From: Antitrichia curtipendula
Lineage: Eukaryota; Streptophyta; Bryopsida; Hypnales; Leucodontaceae
Length of the DNA: 64,000 nt
NCBI GenBank assembly: GCA_951230915.1
Contig: OX579635.1
Span: 6,572,001 to 6,636,000, forward strand
Direction of reading: 5' to 3'
The notes beneath the pieces are model-generated. The model searched no databases, was not told where the DNA came from, and saw only the letters and a program-made list of their open reading frames with translations. This document shows, piece after piece, positions 26,801 through 37,568 of the stretch. The stretch's first letter is position 1, and every line of letters begins with the position of its first letter. A program made the translations under genes and the position numbers.

Positions 26801-27442
26801 TTGATAACTTCTTCAGACTATGTACTATACTTGGAAATTGACGGTCTTGTGGATACAATGGAGGGCGTGACAAGGAAGAACTACTCGGACTACAATGAGG
26901 GGCAAAGGTAGATTGCGGAGTGCTTGCACTCGTTGACGCATGCACCATGATGGGAGTTTGCGTTGAAAAGCAACCTTCTGCAACCGCTTCTCCCTCTGAG
27001 TCGCTAGATAACTCCACTACTAGACTTAAGTTTTTTTTTTAGATGCACATACATTGTGACAACCTTCCAAATCCTTTGATACCGAAGGACTACTAGGTTC
27101 AATTTTAAAATCTCTAAGAGATGAAAATTGAGCAGCATAAGCAACAGATTGTGGTGTCAATATTTCAGTTGATCCTGCCATGTGATCTACAGACAAACCA
27201 AAAGCCCTATAACGACCCTTAGGTAGAATCCAGTAATGACTATTTGCACTTCTAGTCCTGTTCATCAACACTGATTCCACCAGAGTTCCACTTTCAGACA
27301 TAACTTCCTCTTCAACATAAATGGAGGAAGGGATTAAGCCGTATCGGACATGAAGTAGATGCACAGAAAGTTCTGCAATACCATCTGCATTCAGATGTAG
27401 ACGAAGGGGCGCCTTATGACCATCTGCTCGGACAGAGGCCAT
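23822..27442 (-). pseudogene. MULE transposase (DDE core, SWIM zinc finger), disrupted
   Basis: Transposase of the Mutator superfamily. From the ATG at 27442: an N-terminal region; a Cys/His-rich zinc-binding segment (C..H..C....C near 26540, then CKVC and HLGHHKH near 26300-26400); the RNase-H-like core with MFDHAKRVKDW (first Asp), FMADSAQANW (second Asp) and the MULE C..H pair in TCLFHW; then a C-terminal SWIM finger (CTC...CKH, about 23940-24040). One GT-AG intron is at 25183-25284. Disruptions: a frame change at a T10 run (27031-27040), another at a C8 run (26018-26025), TGA codons at 24766-24768 and 24658-24660, and a frame change near 24505-24530. The reading frame otherwise continues through these breaks, so decay is recent. 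Roughly 1,150 codons in total. Confidence 0.87.
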
Positions 27443-30137
27443 TCTCGAGGACTAAGAGAAATTTCAGACGCCAAAGCATATGTGTGGGTAACTGAATTAC
27501 AAAGAGAAACATAGAAGAAGACGAAGATGACAAAACTGTAGTTGAAGAGAAGAAGTGCACGGTCATATATTGAGTGAGGTTCAAAATCCATTGAATTAAA
27601 GAATATGCTATTTTCAAACGAACTATATCTATACGTAAAGCCACATTAAGCAGTAGACGTCCACAACCTCCAATACTGACACAATATAAATAGTTTGATT
27701 TCAGAAAATCCAGGATGGAGTAAACACTGACACATAATTCTGTCTTCACTAATGTAGTGTACCTACAATATAATATTATCCCAGTTAGTAATCACGAAAA
27801 TCTTTACACCGCAGACATAATGAAGACCATAATCTCGGAGAGGTCACTCTGCCATAAGTAGAAAACCACGTGAGTTAAACTATAGGGTGAGTTTTATTCA
27901 TTGGAGCAAAAATTTATAAATGATGTAGATCTATTTTAGGCTGGATTTAAATCATGAAACATCAATATATCTGAAATAGGGTATGGAATAATCATCTGAT
28001 TAAAAAACAAAGTAGATATAAATTAGTGTGAATAAAATCATACAAGAAACGATTTTAATATTAGGATGAGTATAATCCTTAGTCCATGTAATGGATGAAT
28101 GAAATTTTTTATGCTTTAACTATTGAATGCTTTATAGAAGAAGATGTGTAAAATATGAATCATCGAAGATGCTTTTTAACTGCATATAATGATGGCCAAC
28201 TTCATTCTTCAAAGCATCACTTCAAGTGCAACTTCATTTAAATATTTCATAAAATAGAAAAAGCATATCAAAAAAAAAGTTGACCACATTCTAGTCATTC
28301 ACAAAGTTAAGGGTTAAGTTTGATCCTAATTTTTTATGTATGTTGCATATTTTTATGCCCAACATTCATCCAAAAATCTTTCATTATCAAACAAAACAAA
28401 AATTCGTAAAGCTAATAAATATTATAGCGTGCCGAAAATTAAGTTAGATTTTCATTTATAATTACCTAGTGTATTTAAAATAAAGACCAAGTAGCTTTTT
28501 CCGACTAAAAAGGGTCCTTTGAAATCATGATTACTAAGTAAATAGCCTCCAAACTAATAGGTGGTTACCGCACATGGTTACAAAACATAAGGCGAAGTGA
28601 CCTCCCTGAGACCATAAGATACTAGTACCTTCTATTTACAAACATTCACGCATCAAAAAATGAAAATGGTAGTTACTGGAAGCAACTTAGTAACTATAGT
28701 TTTATTCTATTTAAAAATAGAATCAAGCAATGCACAATAAAATAAACAGTAGTTGTACCGCTTGCCCCTATGGCACGTGAATGTATCATTTTTAGTTCTT
28801 TGTAATATTCAAATTCAATCAAAATGCATATGGAAGAATGGCAATCTAGGACATATGAACATATGAACCTATGTCAAACAACTCCAGGCAGTTCACAAAG
28901 CTCTGTATACATTAAAATTTGGATTTCAACACTTGGAAACTATACATGTCAAAAAGGACGGCTATTTGCAGAAAATTCCAATAGAAGGAGAAAATAAAAT
29001 GAAGGCTAAAACACCGGAGTCTATTCCGGGTAAAATGCTTCAAATCTAGTTCGATGAATGCTTAGCTGAGATGTCGGTACCTTGTGATCAAAAATATAAT
29101 AATGGCAAACAAGATCTACAAGTTCGGTGTGAATGAGTGACTGCGCAACGACTATAGTGACTGTGCCATGCATTGAACTCTTCTAGATAGAGGCTATTTG
29201 GTGGGGTCAAGAACACAATAGTGTTATAGTAAAAGTTCGGTACCTTTATTACGGGCAGAATAAAGATTTACCGTCACAATGTAACTGTTCATATACTTGG
29301 CTAGACTTCCCCTCATAGCCGAACTTGAGAATCAATAACCTCTTGAATAGACTCATAATTCGACCATAAACGGTTGTATATAAAGTAATAAATGGCTGCC
29401 CATGCACACCGTCATCCATCATGTGGTTGCAATGTTGGTGGCAGTGGTATCAAATCTAGCTTTACTTAGAAAAATGACGGCTAGTTTTCAAAATATATAC
29501 AAACAATGATTGTGAAAACCTCTGTATGAAAGGAATAGTTTCAGCAATAGAGCATTTAGCATTCTCTAACTTTATTAACAATCACGATAGGCATTATTTG
29601 TCTTGTAGCCTAAGTTAGTTCATGAATCCTTATCTGACACATAAATTTGCCCTAATCATATCATTGGAGGGAATTCAAAACATTTGAAACACGACATCCG
29701 AAACTCTGATTAAATCCAAAGTACCAAGTGCTTGGAAGTCATTTGGTATAGTGAACTCACAATCTTTGCCTTTGTATACGAATGGACTTAGCTTATTCTT
29801 TGTTCTTAGAAGTTCAGTTCCCTCTCCTGTCGACGTTTACTAGGAGAAGACCAAAATATTATGTTACCAGACAATCAATTGATAAAAATAGATTCTCTTT
29901 GAGAATTCAAATCTAGTAACTAAACTTCGAAGCAAACGGAATTATGGGCGTCTTTTGTCGAAAGAGTTGAATTTGTCCCAAACATTTATGTAGCTACTTT
30001 GATAGAATAATCCCGGTTGGCGTAATACTACCTTTACAATTAGAAAAGAGCCAAAACCTCTAGTCCCATCCCTTAATGAAAACCATATAAATGTGTGATC
30101 AGTCCATTGTTAACCCACCATCTTAGGCCCCATCCAC
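27443..30137. other. Intergenic spacer between the divergent MULE genes
   Basis: About 2.7 kb of AT-rich DNA with no frame showing a domain or consistent codon bias. It must contain the transposase promoter (near 27450-27750). I see no terminal repeats, tRNA or structural RNA signature here. Confidence 0.5.
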
Positions 30138-30520
30138 TAAGATAGGAGGCTCTGAAATAGAGCGGGCATTATGAGTGGACCCTCTATATGGATGAAAAAT
30201 GGACATGAGTTGGTTCTGAAATTTGCATGTACAGTCACTGAATGAAACAAAGGAATACCTATTATTAGATATAGGAGCCAATTATATGCTTTGTTTCCCA
30301 ATCTTTCTGAAGAACTGCTAGTGAAACTTTTATAGAAGCCGTGCGGGGGTAAATGGGGCCTATGATCCAACCCGAATGAAAATTCATAAGTATTTAAAAA
30401 ATACTCTGAAAAATCTAAAACCATTTGGGTTATTTTCCTCATCTATATATCCTTGTCTAAAAACTGAACTCTGATTATTCACGTCTAATGAAATACTTGA
30501 AAAGGACCGACCGGATTTTG
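30138..30520. mobile_element. MITE, AAGGTAG family, truncated copy nested in the MULE
   Basis: The left end TAAGATAGGAGGCTCTGA and the next bases AGAGCGGGCAT match the right end of the element at 50743-51157 read on the minus strand. Later blocks GAGCCAATTATATGCTTTGT, GAAAATTCATAAGTATT and TTGAAAAGGACCGACC follow that copy in order. The distal inverted repeat is missing, so this copy is truncated. It ends about 320 bp before the start codon of the ParB/methyltransferase gene. Confidence 0.65.
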
Positions 30521-30840
30521 GATATGCCATTCGTGATCCTCCAACCTTCTTGATAATCAACTTTGACTGAATTTGGCGGTCTGACAAATCAGGGGCTCCG
30601 TCACCGCAACTGGTCCCTGGACTTGCGAGCCGCATTGTAGGACCCCACCTGGAAACGGCGGCCCGCCCTTCCAGCCGCAACGTCGTTGAACCAAGCAATT
30701 CTGATCTGCAGCTCGTGGCTAGTTGCGGTCCCAAGAATGGCATTTATCTCTTGTCACGCAAAGTACTGCTAGAGGTATACCAAATCATTCTCTTCACTAA
30801 ATTTTGAGGATTCCCGGTTGTTCAAAATCTTCATATCGGC

Positions 30841-33800
30841 ATGGCGACAAGGTCGCAGGCCCGTCGCGGGAAGCAGACAAGCGTGGAGGTTCCCCGCGAT
30901 AGCAATGCTCAGGTATGTGATTTCGAACTTATGCTCTATTGACATTCCGCTTTTGGTTTAGAGTGTAAGGGCGGTTTAGCACCTGCAAGAACCGGGATTC
31001 GGAGTATTTTTCGATTGCAGATTTTTTGAGCAAGGTCCCCTCCACTGCGAGAGTGCTCGGTGGCTGCTGACCTAGTGCAGATCCTCGTTGCGTTCATCAT
31101 CCTTGGTTAGCTGCGTGCGCATGCGGTTGCGATCCCAGAAGTGGAAGGCCATCGCGAACGTCTCAGTGGCGAGAGACCATCTGCCAGGGGCGGGAGTCGC
31201 GATTCATTCATGGTTACATTTTTTTTTTGGATATCGGTTGAGTTCCAGTCCACGCCGAGCTTGCTCGGTGGCTGCAAACTAGTGCCTCACTGCCAGGGCT
31301 CACGATATAGAGATCTCATCATCCTCGTTTAGCTGCGAGCGCATGAAGTTGCGATCCCGGAAGTGGAAGGCCACTCCGAGCGTCTCGGTGGCGAGAGACC
31401 ATCTGCCAGGGGCGGGAGTCGCGATACATTCATGGTTATTATTTTTTTTCCGATAACGGTTGAGTTCCTGTCCATAGCGAGCTTGCTCGGTGTGACTGCC
31501 GAACTAGTGCCTCACTGCCAGGACTCACGATATAGAGATCTCATCAGCTTTGGTTGCTGCGCGCGCATGCGGTTGCAATCCCGGAAGTGGAAGGCCACTC
31601 CGACCGTCTCGGTGGCAAGAGACCATCTGCCAGGGGCGGGAGTCGCGATACATTCATGGATATTATTTTTTTTTGGATATCGGTTGAGTTCCAGTCCACA
31701 GCGAGCTTGCTCGGTGGCTGCAAACTAGTGCCTCACTGCCAAGGCTCACGATATAGAGATCTCATCATCCTCGGTTAGCTGCACGCGCATGCGTTTGTTA
31801 TTCAATCATTCAATCATGCGTTCTGTTCATAGCAGAAGTGTGTGCAGGTAATGATTTAGTATGCTTTATCCAAAAACGAATTCGCGAGGACTTAATTAGG
31901 TTTTGGTGTCTAGTTATTATGTTTCATTTGATTCTCGTCCAGTTATATTAACTATTTTAGTTGTTTTGGTTTCCTAGACATCAGATGTGTGTTGTTGATT
32001 TCTCACATTACTGTATGACATAGTTACCACGGATTGCTTATCATTTCTTGAGCATTTGAGTACTTGATATATTATATACTCGAATAGATAAACATTAAAT
32101 TCAGTATTTTGCATCTGTGAAACTCATGCTCACAACTAATCCAGAAATATTGTGTTCATTATCATTGACATCTTTAACTTATACTTCTGTATTTGTCCCG
32201 ACCCCATGAACCCTTATTAGGTCTCTCGATGGCGAGTGGTATTGTGCTGGAAAGAACTTTGGAATGATATTGCATTTTTGGGTTAGCAGTAGATTCAAAG
32301 TTGTTCCTTTTCAGTTAACTATTAAAATCCTTTTCCAAAATGATAACATTAAAAGGCTACATTTGATTCAAAAGTTTCTGTTTCAAAAGTTCCAATGCTA
32401 GTTGAACTATTTACGTTTGAAATAAAATTGAGATTCAGTATTCCTAATGTGACATTATTGAACTAATAATGCTATATTACAATATAGTTTTATTCTTATG
32501 GGATTCATTTGTATTTCATTTGACTTCTGACCACTTTCTGTATGTAATTTATTTTTTGGAATTTCGTGCATTTCAGGCACCTTTAATACATGAGCATTTA
32601 GAGATGGGCCCAGATACTGATGACATTATGGAAATGGCTCCGCAATCGGGATTGGTAAGTCTAGTGGCATCCCTAGAAGAACTTAATTTAAAATGGATTC
32701 CATCAATTTCATCTTAATATTGTATACCATTTGGTTGTGGAAAATGGGTCTTGGAGATCTCATTCATTTGACTTGTCATTGTCTTGGTCGATGATGCCTA
32801 TTTATTTTTAAAGAGACATATCTCATTGTGTAATTGGTAATTTGATATTTCATTTCATTCTTCTTTTATGTAAACATGTAAAGTGTCTAAATTGTTTGAA
32901 CTGGCTATTTACTTCAGGATCAACCTAACATACTTGGAGTCAGTTCTGCAACAAAATCATTGTCTCCTATGTAGTCGGAGGACAATTCGTAGCCTGGTAT
33001 TCACTATGAAGAAGATGTGGACGGTATTATGTCTGAGGGCAATGACGAAGGTGGTGATGAATTATTGGAAGATGACATACGGAAGACTCAGAAATTGGAC
33101 TTCGTGTCAACCATTTCAAGTTTATGGCTGCAACCAATTTCCCTATCTCAGACTAAAATCCCCTTGTGCAGATTGGTGCCAATGCCAATGGTAAGACCAA
33201 CTTTGACATGTGATTTAACAAAATTAGAACAAGAATTTGTCCATGGCTATGATGAAGGAGCACGAGTGTTCTACGTCTCAATTTTGGATGAACAAGGGGA
33301 GTCAGGCGTTTTCACTGAGTCAGAGAAGGCAGAGTGGGGACCTCTGTGGAACTTAGTGAACAACTCCTTTAATATAGAACTCAATGCTCAAGCAAAGTTG
33401 AGCCATTTAGTGGACAAGAAGTTCTATGTTTGTGATGGAAATCATCGCCGACTCGCTTGGATGAACCACATTAACCGACTTCACAACAAAGAACTGATCT
33501 GGCATATTTCAGTTGACACAATCATTCTGGATACAAGAGGTCGAATAGGGCTTGCCATGCAGTTGATGCATGACATAAACAAGTAAGTGACCTACCTAGT
33601 TCTGGTGGTATTATTTGCATATGCATATCTTCAATGTGATTTTTAGTATCTGTATTTTTTATATTGACAAATTTGAGTTCAAATTCCTTTTGCATAGGCA
33701 GACTGAGAACAGCCATGTGAAAACAAATTTGGTTCACACGCTTTATCGAGTTCAGAAGTATGGCTCTATGCCAGTCGATAAGTTTAACGAACTGCTAAGC

Positions 33801-36800
33801 CCAGAAGATGTCAAGACTTGTCAGCAGAGCACACATAAGACATGGTATTCCATGCCGCTTGAAGTGTTCACATCCTTCATTTTCCAGGTAAGTAACAATT
33901 TCTGTTTCTCACTTGGTTTTGGGGACAAATGTTATTTAGCTTAATTCTCATTCTTTGAATAAAGCTACTCTAACTGTTATAATTACTAATTGTCGTTTTG
34001 CAGCAAGAGATTGCTGAAGCTGTTGATGTTGCTGTGAGAAAGTATCATGAGGAAACCTCTTCTGAGGATGTTACAAATGTTGGGGTGGCAGCCGCTATGA
34101 GATCAAGTTCGAAAGAGGCAACTAATAAATTGTACAAGAAACTGTCCAAAATTGTAGCTGTTGCAAATCCTGCTTTAGGTCCTGAATGGCTTCAAGAGGT
34201 ACAAATTTCACTTTTTCTACTTGATGCATTTAGTGGTTCGGTGTCGTCGTATATCTAAAGGTGCTTATGTTTTGATTTCACAGATTGAAAGGCATTGGAG
34301 TTTGTATGCGGTACAGGAACTCACCTTGGACAAGTTGCAATTAATTGCAACCTCAAATGTCTAGCCCAGCCACAAGGTGAAGTGGTTGAAGTGGTTGAAT
34401 GCCTCAGGTCCAACTCGTGAGGCTCGCCGTTTTCCTCCTCGACCAATGAACGACGAGAAGCTCAATGCTTTCCTTTCAAAAGCCTGTTGGTTTGCAGGGG
34501 TAACAGTTCGTAGTCTTTCTTGACGTAATTTTGTTTTAAACTAATTCAACTCTTCTTCATATTGCAAATTATCATGTTACTATATCATGTCCATCGCTAA
34601 TTTGTGTCTTTTGTTTCCATATAGATTGAAGATGCTGCGCTAGAGATGTTTGAAAATATCACGAAATCTGACAGCATCCCTATCAACATGGAAGTGGTGG
34701 ATGAGCCACAATCACTGGCCGACTATTTGGAGAGCTGGCGAATGAAATTGTGGGAGAACGCTTATGTTGGGGTCTTTAAGGGAACTGACGCATTTAAGAA
34801 GTCTAATTCTTTTAAATAATTCAAGGGATCCAATCTCGCTGTAAAGCAGGTCATTTATCGGTAGCCGTTTGAATTTGCTAATTGCTGGTGTTCTTTATTT
34901 TATGAAAATGTATTAGTACATTATGAAAAACTATGCTAATTATATGTTTGTGGTCCACAGATATTTCAAATTTGAGTTATATGCGAAGAAAGCTATTGCC
35001 AAAACAGATTTGCCTCCCTTCCTACACACTTGGTTGGATAGGTCTTCTCCGGATTGTATGTTCTCCCCTTCACAATTGAAGAACTGGACTAGTGTCCACC
35101 TTCAAGCCAGTCCATGGTATTTGGAGTGCAGTCAAGGTTTTGCTGCTCCTGAGGAGCAAGCCCTTCTCCAATCTCTAAATGATAGTGCTATTGTTGAGCC
35201 CGAGTTTGATGAGTTTGCCGGGTTGGATGTTGAAGCAAAAGCCAAAGCTTTCAAGAGAAGAGAGATATCAGATAAGAGGAAAGTTGAGAAACAAGAGATA
35301 GCAAAGAAGAAGGCCGAAGAAAACCAAGAGAAGAAGAAACATGAACGTGAAAGAAAAGCACTAGAAAAAGGCAAGGGTAAGAAGAGAAGGGCAGATGCAC
35401 CAATTGGTGAACAAGCAACTAGCGAGGCAGGCATGAAGGATATATCATCCAGTTTCTCACTAACACAAGAACGACTGCTCCATGGCTTACCAGCTAGAGC
35501 TTTGGATTTGACCTTGATGCCTTCCATTGATGAGCTCATCCTAAACGTGTCTATGACTGATTTATTAGGTGCAGATGAGGGCTCTTTCCCTGAATCATAC
35601 AACAAAGTCATGAAATTTTTAGAAACGGTATGCTTTACTTTTTTCCTCTCCTTGTGCTTTCTTCATGTGCTTTCTTCATGTGCCATACAGTTATTTATAT
35701 TTGGCTTGACAATTTCTAACAAGAATATTTGCACACAGCATTCTTCCGACAAGGATCGTTATTTCAAGGGAGTTTTATGCAAAGATGAGGCAGTGGATTT
35801 GATGATTGTAGATGTTCCAGAGGGATTGTCGGTTCCTACAGTATCTAGTCCACCTGATTCCATTCCTGAATGGAACAAATACTCGATCAATAGATTGGTT
35901 ACAACCCATCTTCGACTTTGCAGAGACCTATCTACACGATGGTGGTGGGTTACTTGTAATGTACCCGTTCTGTCGTGGAATGAAGTCCGACCTTCTTGGC
36001 TATATGGGACAGTATGTATTTCAGTCAAAAAAAGATTGGTGGGGCATGAACAGACTTCATCTGACATCGCCACTGGACCCTTCATCTACAGTAAGAGTCT
36101 ATTATTTAGATTTTTTAGTTGTATCAACATTTCATTTCATTTTTTGTAATGAATTCTAACTTACTAAAGTTTGCAGACTATGCGATTTTCAATTTCTCTA
36201 TATGTAAAATCGGGACTGCCTTCTTCAACACTTTTTTTCCGACCTATTCCAGCTCACGAAGCAGTTGGGGTGAATGTTGGTCGAGATGACATCCTTCAAA
36301 ACTTTTGTAGCAAGGATGATGTTACAATGCATGGCATTATTCCTTAGCGAGGACCCCGTGAGAAGGCTCGCCCGTTCATGCAAATGCTCATTGAGGCTAC
36401 TACTTTGCCTGGTGATGTGGTAATGGATTTCACCACAGCGACAGGTTTGTCCCTCTGTTATATGTTTTCACATGGGAGTGATTTCTGTTGTCCTTTAACT
36501 GCACCTGAAATTCTAAAATTATATTTGTTTGTTTTTGTAGGCTCCAGTATCTATGCTTGCCGGGCTACCGGTTGCCATATTGTTGCATTGGAAGAAGACT
36601 CGTCTCTATTTGACGTCGTACTTGCACCTCTTGTTCGCATCGTGGCATTGGATGGAACACCACAACAAGCACGAAGTATCCCTGTTGTTGATTTGGACGA
36701 CGAGGAAGTGGTTCCCCGAAAAATCGTGAAGAAGTCCAAATTCAGTAAGTAAGTGAACCATTCAATTTTGTCAAGTTAATCAAAATTCTACATACATTGC

Positions 36801-37119
36801 TTGGAACTCATATGTATCGGGTTTTTTTTGTAGGCAAGCTGAAGAGATGAAGAAATCGAAACATCAACCGTTCTTTGTTGATCCAGCTTTCTTCCGAAGT
36901 CCTCCAAAATCATTTCAACTCCCGGTCTATGCGGAGGCAATTGCTAAACAGTTTGAGACCTATGACCCTAGACAGACTTCTAAGGCCCACCTCATTGATC
37001 CTCGCGTTCTTCGATTCATAGATGACTCTACGATAGAGTCACATGACGAGAATTTGGTCAGTGATTGTAGTTCAGCATCCGGATCTTCTACCACTGTTCT
37101 TTCAGAAGATGAACTTTGA
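30841..37119 (+). pseudogene. ParB-like domain / beta-class DNA methyltransferase-like fusion gene of the MULE, disrupted
   Basis: Twelve exons: 30841-30912, 32577-32654, 32918-33582, 33698-33887, 34004-34198, 34284-34499, 34625-34860, 34961-35627, 35739-36090, 36177-36444, 36541-36748, 36834-37119 (about 1,144 codons). Phases agree throughout except exon 9, which has one base too many (frame change near 35880-35905). Domains in order: basic N-terminus (MATRSQARRGK), acidic linker, ParB-like domain with FYVCDGNHRRLAW (exon 3), helical segment, Lys/Glu-rich coiled coil ending GKGKKRR (exon 8), a methyltransferase motif IV-like strand DLMIVDVPEG (exon 9), ETYLHDGGGLLVMY, and a C-terminal motif I-like GDVVMDFTTATG with HIVALEED (exons 10-11). 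Motif order IV then I fits beta-class N4/N6 enzymes. In-frame stops: TAG at 32972, 32990, 34362, 36345; TAA at 34817. The product, if intact copies exist, would probably bind and perhaps modify DNA; the domain calls are from pattern recognition. Confidence 0.78.
31107..31774. repeat. Three GC-rich tandem repeats of about 222 bp
   Basis: Units 31107-31328, 31329-31553 and 31554-31774 are about 90% alike. Each contains AGTGGAAGGCCA, GAGAGACCATCTGCCAGGGG, CGGGAGTCGCGAT, a T-rich tract, GAGCTTGCTCGGTG and CACGATATAGAGATCTCATC. A partial degenerate unit precedes the array (about 31020-31106) and the first bases of a fourth follow it. The array lies in the first intron of the ParB/methyltransferase gene and is much richer in G+C and CpG than its surroundings. 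Frames of 60-120 codons inside it are a by-product of the repeat. Confidence 0.9.
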
Positions 37120-37417
37120 TCCCTAAACCTATAAGCCTATATATATTTTATTCTCAATATTTATATAATATGGTTTTCTTATCTATATATCTATTTCAAG
37201 TAGTCTACATCTATAATTTAGTCTATTTTTATTTCCTAAACCGCTAAACTGAATTTTAATATTATTAATAGCACAATCTTCTTAATGATTAGAAACAAAA
37301 TTTAATGTTTGCATGTCTTCCTAATGATTCAAGTTTTATATTGTTGAATCCTCAATAATATAAGTTTGCCAATTTTAATGTCAATCCTAAATCAATGAAG
37401 AGCGTTTTCTTTTTTAT

Positions 37418-37441
37418 ACCCTAAACCCTAGACCCTAATCC
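37418..37441. repeat. Short telomere-like tract
   Basis: The tract contains CCCTAAACCCTAGACCCTAA, which is two plant telomere units and one variant. It lies just inside the right terminal region of the MULE. It is too short to be a telomere; similar short interstitial tracts are common near plant promoters. Confidence 0.6.
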
Positions 37442-37559
37442 TTATCCACGGTCATAGGTCCAGTCGACCTAAAACCCAAAAATAACAACATAAATTCTAC
37501 ACTCTTAGGCTCTCCGGCTCCCGGGCTCATGCTCCCAGGCTCACAAAATAGCACCCCCG
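37440..37559. repeat. Right terminal inverted-repeat region of the MULE
   Basis: Read on the minus strand from 37559 inward: an end with GCTATTTTGTGAGC, GAGC-type words to about 37505, then CCTATGACCGTGGAT at 37459-37445. These follow the same order as the left end. The spacing between the word tract and the motif is shorter than on the left, because the left side carries long A and T tracts. Confidence 0.7.
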
Positions 37560-37568
37560 GCTTGATAA
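37560..37568. repeat. 9-bp target-site duplication, right
   Basis: GCTTGATAA, the direct copy of 22013-22021. The two copies define the insertion boundaries of the 15.5-kb element. Confidence 0.85.

Larger units (their letters stand above)
22022..37559. mobile_element. 15.5-kb Mutator-like element (MULE) carrying a transposase and a ParB-methyltransferase-like gene
   Basis: The element is bounded by identical 9-bp direct repeats. The ends are inverted relatives: left GCTAGTTTGTGAGC (22029-22042) and, reading the right end inward on the minus strand, GCTATTTTGTGAGC, followed on both sides by tracts of GAGCC-type words. A second subterminal pair, CCTATGACCGTGGAT, is at about 22211-22225 on plus and 37445-37459 on minus. 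The outermost seven bases at each end match poorly. Inside are two divergent multi-exon genes: a MULE transposase on minus (23822-27442) and a ParB/methyltransferase-like gene on plus (30841-37119). Both carry disabling mutations, so this copy is non-autonomous now. Also inside are a nested MITE upstream of the second gene and GC-rich tandem repeats in its first intron. Confidence 0.88.

Noticed and set aside
30384..30743. 119-codon minus-strand frame
   Set aside because: It overlaps the nested MITE and the GC-rich promoter side of the ParB/methyltransferase gene and has no recognisable content.
31088..31778. Overlapping plus-strand frames of 63-121 codons
   Set aside because: They are translations of the 222-bp tandem repeat in an intron; the repeat is conserved as DNA and the frames shift between units.
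32972..36347. Stop readthrough or U-to-C RNA editing restoring the methyltransferase frame
   Set aside because: TAG/TAA-to-CAG/CAA repair by U-to-C editing is known from plant organelles, not nuclear mRNAs, and it would not mend the frameshift in exon 9. Decay is simpler.
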